DNA of 9,312 nt from Caldifarciminota bacterium 4484_18. Its GTDB lineage: Bacteria; Hydrothermota; UBA3073; NMUJ01. Of this stretch, positions 1 to 6,558 are shown piece by piece. The notes below the pieces were generated by a model, which was given only the letters and a program-made list of their open reading frames with translations, did no database searches and had not been told where the DNA came from. How positions within the stretch are numbered: position 1 is the first letter of the stretch; each line of letters opens with the position of its first letter. Location of the stretch: the NCBI GenBank assembly GCA_002256535.1, contig NMUJ01000016.1:1-9312 (forward strand), in the 5' to 3' direction. Position numbers and translations under genes: made by a program.

Positions 1-1
1 C

Positions 2-331
2 GAACTGGGTTGGATGCAGGGGTTCTGGACACCGCCGATGGATTTTGCCGAGAATAGTGACCCTGGTATCATATACGGGTTGTGGGTGGTGATGGCAGAT
101 TTTATACCAAAATATGGGGAGGCAGCACGTATGTGGCATATAATTACGTGTTGGGAACGTGAGCTGAACAGCGACCACTATACGTTTATACATGGTACGT
201 CGGATGATGGTATAATATGGACGTTTGAGAATGCTACCCTTGACATAACGCCAGCGATAGTGCCGGCGATGAACCATCCACAGCTGGCGTATGGTGAGGA
301 TGGGTTCACGATATGGATGGCATTATGGTGA
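2..331 (+). CDS. 5' segment of a frameshifted secreted beta-propeller protein (partial, N-terminus outside window)
   Basis: This frame is open from base 2, so the gene starts before the window; the ATG at base 14 is simply internal. The segment encodes about 109 residues rich in aromatic and acidic residues. It contains an Asp-box-like motif (TSDDGIIW, matching S/T-x-D-x-G-x-x-W), the blade hairpin of sialidase-like beta-propellers. It ends at a TGA at 329-331, exactly where the next reading frame carries on with the same kind of sequence (see 291-1331). I read the two as one gene interrupted by a single extra base. The role is probably an exported surface or extracellular protein; the substrate is unknown. 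Whether the break is real or a sequencing error cannot be told from one sequence. Confidence 0.65.
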   Translation, partial: ELGWMQGFWTPPMDFAENSDPGIIYGLWVVMADFIPKYGEAARMWHIITCWERELNSDHYTFIHGTSDDGIIWTFENATLDITPAIVPAMNHPQLAYGEDGFTIWMALW

Positions 332-1331
332 GACGTGGGTGGATACGATCTACCATTACACGAGTTTCGACATGGGTATACCTAATGTGATAGGTGATAC
401 GTTATGGTTTGTCAGTGATGGTGATACAGTTGCGGGTGTTATAGATTCCATATATACGGGGTTTACGTATGATCAGGATGTGACGATAGCACCTGATGGT
501 AGCATACATTTTGTGGATACACATGTGTACTTTGTTAAGGCATCGTCTGTATCACCATATTGGTACTGGTATATACCATACACGGGGATATATGATTTCC
601 ACAGCGAGGATAATGGTGTGACATGGACGGCATCGAAGGTGGCTGACCTGAATGGGTTTGAGCCTGACGATGAGGAGGGTGAGATCGAGACCACAAATAT
701 GGTGGATATAGCAGCTGATGACCATGGTAACCTGTACGTGGCGTGGACGGATAGACCGGATACGGGGTTGGTTGAGAGCCCACACAGCAGTAACCAGTTC
801 GATGATTACTATTTCCGTAACATATACTGTGCGGTGTCAACAGATGGTGGGTACACGTGGGGTGAACCTATCGAGGTGACGAATACACCGGATGTACCGG
901 AATATTCGCTACATCTATGTCGTCAGGCGGATAGTGATAAGGGTGGTACGATATATATTGGGTTTACGGTGCCGGATCTGACACGGCCGTTCGAGTCACC
1001 GGATATGCTGGCAGATTATGTGCAGTGGCTATATATCGTTGAGATTAATGGGCTTACGGTGGGTGTAAATGAAGCGCGGCGGGTGGATAGGTTTGTGGTT
1101 ACCCCATGCATAGCGAGCGATAAGGTGGTGATCAACTACGTGGTGGGTGATGAACCGAACGCGCGGTTAGCTATATACGATATAACTGGAAGGGAGTTGA
1201 AGCAGATCGAGTTAAAAGATAGAGCGGGTAGGTACGAGCTCGATGTGAGTACGTTACCACAGGGTACGTATTTTGTGAAACTCACCACAGGTAGTAGCGT
1301 GCGGGAGGCTAAGTTTGTGGTGATCAAGTAA
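291..1331 (+). CDS. 3' segment of the same secreted beta-propeller protein, with C-terminal sorting-like domain
   Basis: Up to 346 residues read from the ATG at 291, but codons before about 321 probably belong to the other frame, and this ATG is unlikely to be a true start. Two canonical Asp-boxes are visible: SEDNGVTW (residues 105-112) and STDGGYTW (183-190). This supports a sialidase/BNR-like propeller fold, though no catalytic residues can be assigned. From about residue 259 to the end lies an Ig-like beta domain with the hallmarks of type IX 'type A' sorting domains: a LAIYDITGREL strand, then LDVSTLPQGTYFVKL, ending in VREAKFVVIK. In Bacteroidetes such domains direct cargo through the outer membrane; here that role is inferred. 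The next gene is a PorV/PorQ-family barrel, a fitting neighbour. The TAA stop is at 1329-1331. Confidence 0.8.
   Translation: MVRMGSRYGWHYGETWVDTIYHYTSFDMGIPNVIGDTLWFVSDGDTVAGVIDSIYTGFTYDQDVTIAPDGSIHFVDTHVYFVKASSVSPYWYWYIPYTGIYDFHSEDNGVTWTASKVADLNGFEPDDEEGEIETTNMVDIAADDHGNLYVAWTDRPDTGLVESPHSSNQFDDYYFRNIYCAVSTDGGYTWGEPIEVTNTPDVPEYSLHLCRQADSDKGGTIYIGFTVPDLTRPFESPDMLADYVQWLYIVEINGLTVGVNEARRVDRFVVTPCIASDKVVINYVVGDEPNARLAIYDITGRELKQIELKDRAGRYELDVSTLPQGTYFVKLTTGSSVREAKFVVIK
314..327 (+). other. Apparent +1 frameshift site joining the two propeller segments
   Basis: The upstream frame reads ...GFTIWM and then runs into TGA at 329. The downstream frame reads HYGETWVD from base 321. Skipping a single base around 320 (a G in GGATGGC) gives a continuous IWM-HYGETW, a natural propeller strand. 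The downstream frame is closed just upstream (TGA at 270-272), so the two frames overlap only in this short zone. No clear slippery heptamer or long homopolymer is present at the junction. A mutation or an assembly error is therefore more likely than programmed frameshifting. Confidence 0.6.
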
Positions 1332-1341
1332 CCCACGGTGT

Positions 1342-1348
1342 GGGGTGG
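1342..1348 (+). promoter_or_regulatory. Possible Shine-Dalgarno for the PorV/Q gene
   Basis: A GGGGTGG stretch lies 7 bases before the ATG at 1356. It is a GGxGG-type partial match to the anti-Shine-Dalgarno and favours ATG 1356 over the GTG at 1338, which directly follows the upstream stop. Because the strand is G-rich overall, a chance match is possible. Confidence 0.35.
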
Positions 1349-1355
1349 TTACTCA

Positions 1356-2210
1356 ATGTGTACGGTATGGTTGACACTAATCCTGGCATGGGGTGATAAG
1401 TATACGGGTGAGATATTTGAGCTGGGTGCTGGTGCGTATGGGTTGGGTATGGGTGAAGCTATCATCGCTATTGTGGGTGATGCCACCGCTACGTACTGGA
1501 ATCCTGCACGTATGCGTATGGTGGGGCGTGATGTATGGCTGATGTACTCGTCTGATTATGGTATGAAATACAATGGGGTGGCGTTTGTTAACTCAAACGC
1601 CACCCACAGTATAGGGGGGGCGATATACTGGTTGAACATACCCGATATGGTGTTTACGGATACGATGAACCAGCTCATCGGGCAGGCGGATCTTAACGAT
1701 TACATGATATATCTGGGGTATGCGGTGAGTGTACACGGGTACGATGTGGGGGTGACGTTAAAGTCTATATACAGGGATTACTATGTGGATCGTGCGTACG
1801 GTATAGGGATGGATCTGGGGGTGGCTGGCTGTTATGGACGTATACAGTGGGGGGTGGTATTACGTAACGTATCGGGTACGTATATGTTTTGGGATTCTGG
1901 TGTACGTGATTTTGTACCACCGACGATAGATGTGGGGATAGGCTATATCGGTAGAAATGTTAGGTTTGGTATGAGTGGTACGATTAACCTGGAACATAGG
2001 GTGAGCGAGATACAGATGTTGAACCTCGACACGCATGTGGGTGTGGAGTATGTATATCGTAATCTTTTGGCAGGTAGGGTAGGACGTACCCGTAAGGGTA
2101 TTACGGTGGGGGTGGGGATAATCAAACCACCGTTTAGGGTGGATTATGCATTTTGTGGTATGGATATTGGGCAGATACATAGGGTGTCATTCAATTGGAC
2201 ATTGAAATGA
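1356..2210 (+). CDS. PorV/PorQ-family outer-membrane beta-barrel protein
   Basis: About 284 residues. After a short hydrophobic leader (VWLTLILAWG) comes the family signature: GAGAYGLGMGEAIIAIVGD followed by ATATYWNPARM, the typical N-terminal stretch of PorV/PorQ (UPF0164-like) proteins. The rest alternates polar and aromatic or hydrophobic residues, as in amphipathic beta-strands, and ends in a strand (HRVSFNWTLK). Known members are outer-membrane barrels; PorV and PorQ serve the type IX secretion and surface-attachment machinery. This one is shorter than typical PorV and may be a FadL-like porin of other function. The leader is odd: it has no basic residue from either ATG 1356 or the alternative in-frame GTG 1338. 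The gene follows the cargo-like propeller gene after 24 bp and shares an ATGA overlap with recJ, so co-transcription is likely. It contains a strong internal hairpin (1576-1605). Confidence 0.8.
   Translation: MCTVWLTLILAWGDKYTGEIFELGAGAYGLGMGEAIIAIVGDATATYWNPARMRMVGRDVWLMYSSDYGMKYNGVAFVNSNATHSIGGAIYWLNIPDMVFTDTMNQLIGQADLNDYMIYLGYAVSVHGYDVGVTLKSIYRDYYVDRAYGIGMDLGVAGCYGRIQWGVVLRNVSGTYMFWDSGVRDFVPPTIDVGIGYIGRNVRFGMSGTINLEHRVSEIQMLNLDTHVGVEYVYRNLLAGRVGRTRKGITVGVGIIKPPFRVDYAFCGMDIGQIHRVSFNWTLK
1576..1605 (+). repeat. Perfect 12-bp inverted repeat (hairpin) inside the PorV/Q gene
   Basis: The left arm GGGTGGCGTTTG (1576-1587) and right arm CAAACGCCACCC (1594-1605) are exact reverse complements, separated by a 6-base loop (TTAACT). 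Eight of the 12 pairs are G-C. There is no T-run after it, so it does not look like an intrinsic terminator; a run of seven G (1614-1620) follows 8 bases later. It lies within codons for VAFVNSNATH. A role in mRNA structure, or chance, are both possible. Confidence 0.75.
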
Positions 2211-3823
2211 AGTGGCAGGTAATGCATGTTGATTTGGACGACCGTAATGCGTTGAGTAAAAGGTTAGGTGTACCGCCGATAATTGCGACGTTGTTGCTCA
2301 ACCGTGGGTTAGATACAGAGGATAAGGTGCGTGAGTATCTTGAACCTAAGCTTGACGATCTGCACTCACCGTGGAGGTTCAGCAGGATGGAACAGTTGGT
2401 GGATGACGTTCGTGAATCAATAGATGCGGGTGATAAAATCGTGGTGTGGGGTGATGCAGATGCGGATGGTAGGATAGCGACTGTGGTGCTGATGACAGTG
2501 CTACGATACGTGGGTGCAGATGTGGACTACTTTATACCGGATAGGTACAAGAAGGGGTTTGGGTTAAACCGTGAGGATGTTGAGTTACTCGCAAGTAAGG
2601 GGGTGAGGTTTATCATAACGGTGGATTGTGCCACAAACAATAAGGTGATAGTCGACGAAGCTGTAAAGAGGTGGGGTATGAAGGTGTGGGTGACGGATCA
2701 TCACCTACCTACGAGTAAGGATATAGCGGATAAGCTCATAAACCCGCACGTGGATGGCTATCCATACGAGTATCTCGTAGGTAGTGGGGTTGCGTATAAG
2801 GTGGCACAGGCGATAGCTACGAAGCTATGTGGTATGGATGATATGACGTGGTATGAGAAGTTTGCACACCTGATGTTTATTACCGCATTGGGTACGATAG
2901 CGGATAGGGGGTATTTGTTGGGTGAGAACCGTAGTTTGGTGAAGTTGGGGCTTGAACGTGGTGAATCGTTACGCCATATGGAGGGTGGCCCGTTCGCGTA
3001 TAGGATGATGGCGGAAAGGGGTACAACATACACGGCTATAACGAATAATGTGTTACCGGTGATAAATGCACGTGACCCGGAGATTGCCGAAGGTAGAGAT
3101 CTTGTGGTGGAATACTTTCTTACGGATGAACGTAGGGCGGTGATCGAGATACTGGGGAGGTTGGAGTTCCTTGCACAGAGTTGGATGAGGAGGCTCAATT
3201 TCTATCTTAGGAGTTTGAGCGAGTTTGTGGATAACTCATCACGTGTGGTGTTATTGGCACATGAGGATATACCGGCGAATTTGGTTGGCCCGCTCGCTAA
3301 TAAGTTGCGTGAGATGTACGACAAATCAGCGATAGTGATAGGTGAGCACGGTAAGGGAGAAGTACGTGCGGTGGAGGGGATGAACTTCTTCAATATACTA
3401 AAAGAGATACAGCATATGTTCAGTAGTTTTGGTGGTCACCCCGAAGCGTGTGGGTTTACGACACATCCGAGGCTCGTACCGGATGTGAAGAAAGCGATAC
3501 TTGAGAGAGTACCACTGACTTCACATAGGGTGGTGCTGGCGGATGGTGAGTTCATACCGAAATTCATGACAACGGAGATATTCAATTATATTAAAATGAT
3601 GCAACCGTTCGGTAAAGGTAACCCACCACCTACGTTTGTCGCGTATAGGCAGAAATTCAATCCAGTCGAGAAAGGTGTATTTATAGGTAAGCACTTCTTC
3701 TACTGTCCGAAGGAGTTCAGGAAGGAAGGTTACTGGGATATACTCTATAAGATTACTGATAGGAGAGAGCTGGTGATAATAGATGCACGTTGTGGGGATG
3801 AGGGTAGCACTCATAGGGCCTGA
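2207..3823 (+). CDS. recJ: Single-stranded-DNA-specific exonuclease RecJ (DHH phosphoesterase family)
   Basis: The product is 538 residues, close to the usual bacterial RecJ length. RecJ degrades single-stranded DNA 5' to 3' in recombination and repair in the cytoplasm, using two metal ions. Motifs (numbered from an in-frame TTG at 2195, four codons upstream of the chosen start) are: motif I GDADADG (86-92, usually DYDADG), ITVDCA (141-146), the name-giving VTDHH (166-170), SGVAYK (197-202), GTIAD-LLGENR (233-246), and the DHHA1 glycine motif SFGGHPEACGF (411-421). The later FGKGNPPP stretch marks the start of the OB-fold region. The DHHA1-side substrate motif is weakened (EVRAVEGMNFF, where RecJ usually has a GSARS-like sequence), but the metal ligands look intact, so activity is expected. 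I chose ATG 2207 because it forms an ATGA overlap with the PorV/Q stop. The C-terminus overlaps the YchF-like gene. Confidence 0.9.
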   Translation: MKWQVMHVDLDDRNALSKRLGVPPIIATLLLNRGLDTEDKVREYLEPKLDDLHSPWRFSRMEQLVDDVRESIDAGDKIVVWGDADADGRIATVVLMTVLRYVGADVDYFIPDRYKKGFGLNREDVELLASKGVRFIITVDCATNNKVIVDEAVKRWGMKVWVTDHHLPTSKDIADKLINPHVDGYPYEYLVGSGVAYKVAQAIATKLCGMDDMTWYEKFAHLMFITALGTIADRGYLLGENRSLVKLGLERGESLRHMEGGPFAYRMMAERGTTYTAITNNVLPVINARDPEIAEGRDLVVEYFLTDERRAVIEILGRLEFLAQSWMRRLNFYLRSLSEFVDNSSRVVLLAHEDIPANLVGPLANKLREMYDKSAIVIGEHGKGEVRAVEGMNFFNILKEIQHMFSSFGGHPEACGFTTHPRLVPDVKKAILERVPLTSHRVVLADGEFIPKFMTTEIFNYIKMMQPFGKGNPPPTFVAYRQKFNPVEKGVFIGKHFFYCPKEFRKEGYWDILYKITDRRELVIIDARCGDEGSTHRA

Positions 3824-4766
3824 AGGTGCAGGTAAGAGCACAGTATTCTATCTGCTTACGGGGGTGAAGCCAGATCATTACGTGAAAGATGTACGACCAG
3901 GTGTGATGAAGGTGCAGGATGATAGGTTGGATAGGCTAACGCAGCTCATCAAACCGAATAAGGTGGTACATGCGATGATAGAGTTCTACGATATACCTGA
4001 GGAAAGATGGCATATGGCACAGGATGCTGATATTGTTGCGATCACTATACCTTATTTCCGTGATAGGGGGCCACGTGAGTATTATGATGATGTACGTACT
4101 ACGATGGTGGTACGTGATCTGGAGATTATCGAGCGTACACTTACGCGATTGTATAAGGAGCATAAGCATAGGGATGAACAGTTGGTACATGTTTTGGAGA
4201 AACTAAAAGGGTGGCTGGAAACCTGTACGTATGTGGGTGATAAGCTGAGTGAGGACGAACGGCGTTGGGTTAGCGGGTATTCGCTGTTATCTATTAAACC
4301 GTCGGTGGTGCTGGCAAACATGCGTGAGATGGATGAGTTCGATAAATCCATATGGGAGGATACGGGTGAAGTGGTTGTACCGACACGTGCGAAGCTGGAG
4401 GCTGAGATCATGGAGATGGAGGAGGGTGAGCGTGACGAGTTTTTACCGTTACTTAAGGAAGGACCCACTGCGGGACGGGTGGTGGCTGCGGTATATCAGG
4501 TGACAGATACCATCACGTTCTATACGATAGCACACAAACGTATACAGGCATGGCCGATACGTAGGGGGGTGACGGCTATTGAGGCGGCAGGTTTGATACA
4601 TTCCGATATAGCGAGAGGGTTCATAAAAGCTGAGGTGACAAGTTATGACGAGTTTGTGCAGGTGGGTGACTGGGATGGATTGAGAAAAGCGGGTAAGGTG
4701 AAGCTCGAAGGTAAGAAATATCAGATAGAGGATGGCGATATCATAGAGTTTAAATTTCACGTGTGA
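3783..4766 (+). CDS. ychF: Divergent YchF/OLA1-type P-loop protein with TGS (DUF933) domain
   Basis: 327 residues from ATG 3783, or 322 from ATG 3798 (MRVALIGPEG), which matches the usual family start better; the overlap with recJ is 41 or 26 bp. YchF proteins are Obg-related ATPases that act on ribosomes and in redox or stress responses. Visible here are the P-loop GPEGAGKS (12-19), NMRE (179-182) matching the NxxE motif that gives this family ATP rather than GTP preference, and a well conserved C-terminal TGS/DUF933 region (about 244-327: TFYTIAHKRIQAWPIRRG, then AAGLIHSDIARGFIKAEV). Odd points: the G3 motif DxxG is replaced by DIPE (70-73), and the glycine-rich switch II loop that normally follows (VKGASKGEGLGN-like) is missing, so about 13-15 residues are lost. 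The family's usual length is near 360. It may bind nucleotide without normal hydrolysis. A second, canonical YchF elsewhere in the genome would support a specialised paralog. Confidence 0.82.
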   Translation: MHVVGMRVALIGPEGAGKSTVFYLLTGVKPDHYVKDVRPGVMKVQDDRLDRLTQLIKPNKVVHAMIEFYDIPEERWHMAQDADIVAITIPYFRDRGPREYYDDVRTTMVVRDLEIIERTLTRLYKEHKHRDEQLVHVLEKLKGWLETCTYVGDKLSEDERRWVSGYSLLSIKPSVVLANMREMDEFDKSIWEDTGEVVVPTRAKLEAEIMEMEEGERDEFLPLLKEGPTAGRVVAAVYQVTDTITFYTIAHKRIQAWPIRRGVTAIEAAGLIHSDIARGFIKAEVTSYDEFVQVGDWDGLRKAGKVKLEGKKYQIEDGDIIEFKFHV

Positions 4767-4771
4767 AACTC
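4746..4771. terminator. Weak palindrome at the convergent gene ends, possible bidirectional terminator
   Basis: TTTCA (4755-4759) and TGAAA (4764-4768) flank a CGTG loop at the YchF-like stop codon. GAG and CTC farther out could extend the stem across a 6-base bulge. The following DNA is T-rich in the + direction (CTCTTAACTTTA) but lacks a clean T-run. The stem is AT-rich and short. It is the only candidate structure between the two convergent transcription units. Confidence 0.25.
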
Positions 4772-4777
4772 TTAACT

Positions 4778-5635
4778 TTAGCCTCCTAACTTTCTTACTT
4801 TCTCGCTCTCTAATCTCTTAAGTGCATCATCTAATTCTTTGAGTGCAAGCGATATCTCTTCACCCTTAGGGGCTTTACCGTGCCACTCTAAGCGGTTCTC
4901 CATGTAGGAGACGCCTTTGCCTTTGACGGTATGTGCGATTATTATTGTGGGGCAACCATTTTGTGTAGCAGATGATTGGAATGCGGAGCTGAGTTGCATG
5001 AAGTTATGGCCATCGACTTCGATGACGTGCCAACCGAATGCACGCCACTTGTTGGGTAATGTAGTTAGACGTTTGATCTCGAAAACGGTGCCATCGATCT
5101 GTAACCTGTTATGATCAAGCACAGCACAGAGGTTGTCCAGCCTGTACTTGTAGGCACTCATGGCGGCTTCCCAGATTTGACCTTCTTCAAGCTCGCCATC
5201 ACCCAGCACCACATACACACGATAGGGTTTGCGGTCAAGTTTACCAGCAAGTGCTACCCCCACAGCAAACGATAGGCCATGGCCGAGCGACCCTGTTGTG
5301 GCTTCAACCCCTGGTATCTCTAAACTGTACGGGTGACCTTGTAGGATATGGTCACAACGTCGTAGGTGTAGCAGCTCAGAACGTGGGAAATAGCCCAGGT
5401 CTGCAAGTATAGCGTAGAGGGCGGGTGCGGCATGACCTTTAGAGAGTATTAAGCGGTCGCGATCCTCCCAATGGGGGTTGTTGGGATCGTGGTGCATAAT
5501 TTCGTAATAGAGTAGGACAAGTATCTCAACGATGGAGAGTGACCCACCTGGGTGACCGGAACCTGCACGGCCGAGCATCTCTATTATGGATTTTCTTATC
5601 TCGATAGCTTTACGCTTCAGATCGTAGAGGTCCAT
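4778..5635 (-). CDS. Transketolase, N-terminal (thiamine-diphosphate-binding) subunit
   Basis: 285 residues, the normal size for the N-terminal half of two-subunit transketolases. The enzyme moves two-carbon units between sugar phosphates in the non-oxidative pentose phosphate pathway. Visible: GSGHPGGSLS (25-34), SKGHAAPALY (65-74), the GSLGHGL loop (115-121), the thiamine diphosphate/Mg motif GDGELEEGQIWEA (145-157) with DHNRLQIDG (174-182) supplying the metal-binding Asn, and HTVKGKG followed by EWHGKAP near the C-terminus. The pyrimidine-binding half, normally encoded by the next gene, is absent: downstream is the convergent YchF-like gene. The C-terminal partner must lie elsewhere, or the protein has another partner. 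The gene starts within the end of pdxA (19-bp overlap), so it is probably translationally coupled to it. No Shine-Dalgarno is visible. Confidence 0.92.
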   Translation of the reverse strand: MDLYDLKRKAIEIRKSIIEMLGRAGSGHPGGSLSIVEILVLLYYEIMHHDPNNPHWEDRDRLILSKGHAAPALYAILADLGYFPRSELLHLRRCDHILQGHPYSLEIPGVEATTGSLGHGLSFAVGVALAGKLDRKPYRVYVVLGDGELEEGQIWEAAMSAYKYRLDNLCAVLDHNRLQIDGTVFEIKRLTTLPNKWRAFGWHVIEVDGHNFMQLSSAFQSSATQNGCPTIIIAHTVKGKGVSYMENRLEWHGKAPKGEEISLALKELDDALKRLESEKVRKLGG

Positions 5636-6558
5636 GGGCTAACTTTTTGTGACCATTCATAACATGATTTTATGGCCTCCAGCATGCTACTGTGGTCAGC
5701 TATACCGCGGCCGGCAATCTCATATGCGGTACCATGATCGGGTGAGGTACGTATGAAAGGTAACCCCAAGGTTACGTTGATGGCACGACCGAATGAGGTT
5801 AGTTTTACAGGGATTAGACCCTGATCGTGATACATGGCGATTATGGCGTCAGCAGTATGACGTGCGAAGTACGAATCGGCGGGATAAGGACCAGATACGT
5901 GGTAACCTAACTGTTGTAGCTCCTGTATGGCTGGTAGTATGATGTGTAGCTCTTCGTCACCTATCACACCATGGTCGCTGGCGTGTGGGTTGAGTCCCAG
6001 CACGGCGATCTGTGGTGTGGTTATGTTTAGGTAATGCGTGAGAAAGGTATGGGTGAGCCTGGCCTTTTCGATGATAGCGGTAGCTGTTAGTGCATCCGCT
6101 ACTGAACGTATTGGTATATGGGTTGTCACTAAGGTGACACGTAATTTGGGTGACAGCATCAACATAGCATAGTGGGGTGCATGCGTGAGCTTTGCAAGTA
6201 ACTCGGTATGGCCAGCGTAGTGGATGCTGGATAGATGCCAGCTGTATTTGTTTATAGGTGCGGTTACTAACCCACGTATGGTGCCACGGAGGGCAGCATT
6301 AACAGCGGTGACAAATGCGTCGTAGGAGAGCTTACCAGCAGCTGCGGAGGGGTGACCTACTTTTATATCTGCTGGGGTGGGGATGTCCACAATCTCATAG
6401 GGTATGGGGAGGTGAAGCTGTTCAGCAACACGTGTCCATATGGTGCGGCTACCGAATAGCTTAACTGCATGGTTGGGTAGCTGTAGGGCGGTTAGGGCTT
6501 TGAGGGTGACTTCAGGCCCGATACCGGCAGGATCACCTATGGTGATACCTATTGCCAT
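5617..6558 (-). CDS. pdxA: 4-hydroxythreonine-4-phosphate dehydrogenase PdxA
   Basis: 313 residues, slightly shorter than E. coli PdxA. PdxA oxidises 4-phosphohydroxythreonine with NAD(P) in the DXP-dependent route to pyridoxal phosphate; its product is condensed with deoxyxylulose phosphate by PdxJ. Family motifs in order: ITIGDPAGIGPE (5-16), TAPINK (99-104), YAGHTELLAKLT (114-125), TTHIPIRSV (145-153), GLNPHASDHG (188-197), GPYPADSYF (223-231), AMYHDQGLIPVK (241-252), and NVTLGLPFIRTSPDHGTAYEIAG (261-283, quoted as a range of key residues). His147, His192 and His244 match the three metal-binding histidines of the E. coli enzyme (166, 211, 266) in order and nearly in spacing; His117-Thr118 match the substrate pair. 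The start overlaps the surA-like stop by 10 bp, and the end overlaps the transketolase start. It lies directly after a SurA-like gene, as in E. coli. Confidence 0.95.
   Translation of the reverse strand: MAIGITIGDPAGIGPEVTLKALTALQLPNHAVKLFGSRTIWTRVAEQLHLPIPYEIVDIPTPADIKVGHPSAAAGKLSYDAFVTAVNAALRGTIRGLVTAPINKYSWHLSSIHYAGHTELLAKLTHAPHYAMLMLSPKLRVTLVTTHIPIRSVADALTATAIIEKARLTHTFLTHYLNITTPQIAVLGLNPHASDHGVIGDEELHIILPAIQELQQLGYHVSGPYPADSYFARHTADAIIAMYHDQGLIPVKLTSFGRAINVTLGLPFIRTSPDHGTAYEIAGRGIADHSSMLEAIKSCYEWSQKVSPWTSTI

Noticed and set aside
291..293. ATG at 291 as the true start of the sorting-domain protein
   Set aside because: No ribosome site is visible and the upstream frame encodes the continuing propeller, so the gene is better read as frameshifted.
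535..840. Open frame of about 100 codons on the - strand inside the propeller gene
   Set aside because: It is antisense to clear Asp-box and sorting-domain coding sequence, has His/Pro/Tyr-rich low-complexity content typical of reversed G-rich DNA, and shows no domain.
2096..2117. Possible G-quadruplex from G-runs on the + strand
   Set aside because: Only three runs of three or more G fall close together and one loop is too long; the strand is G-rich anyway.
2195..2197. TTG as the recJ start
   Set aside because: The ATG at 2207 gives a standard ATGA overlap with the preceding stop and needs no rare start codon.
2765..2828. Two 6-bp stems in recJ (TACGAG/CTCGTA and ATAGCT/AGCTAT)
   Set aside because: Stems this short recur by chance in a window of this size and lie in conserved coding sequence.
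2758..3198. Open frame of 146 codons on the - strand
   Set aside because: It lies opposite conserved RecJ motifs (SGVAYK, GTIAD) and has no recognisable features.
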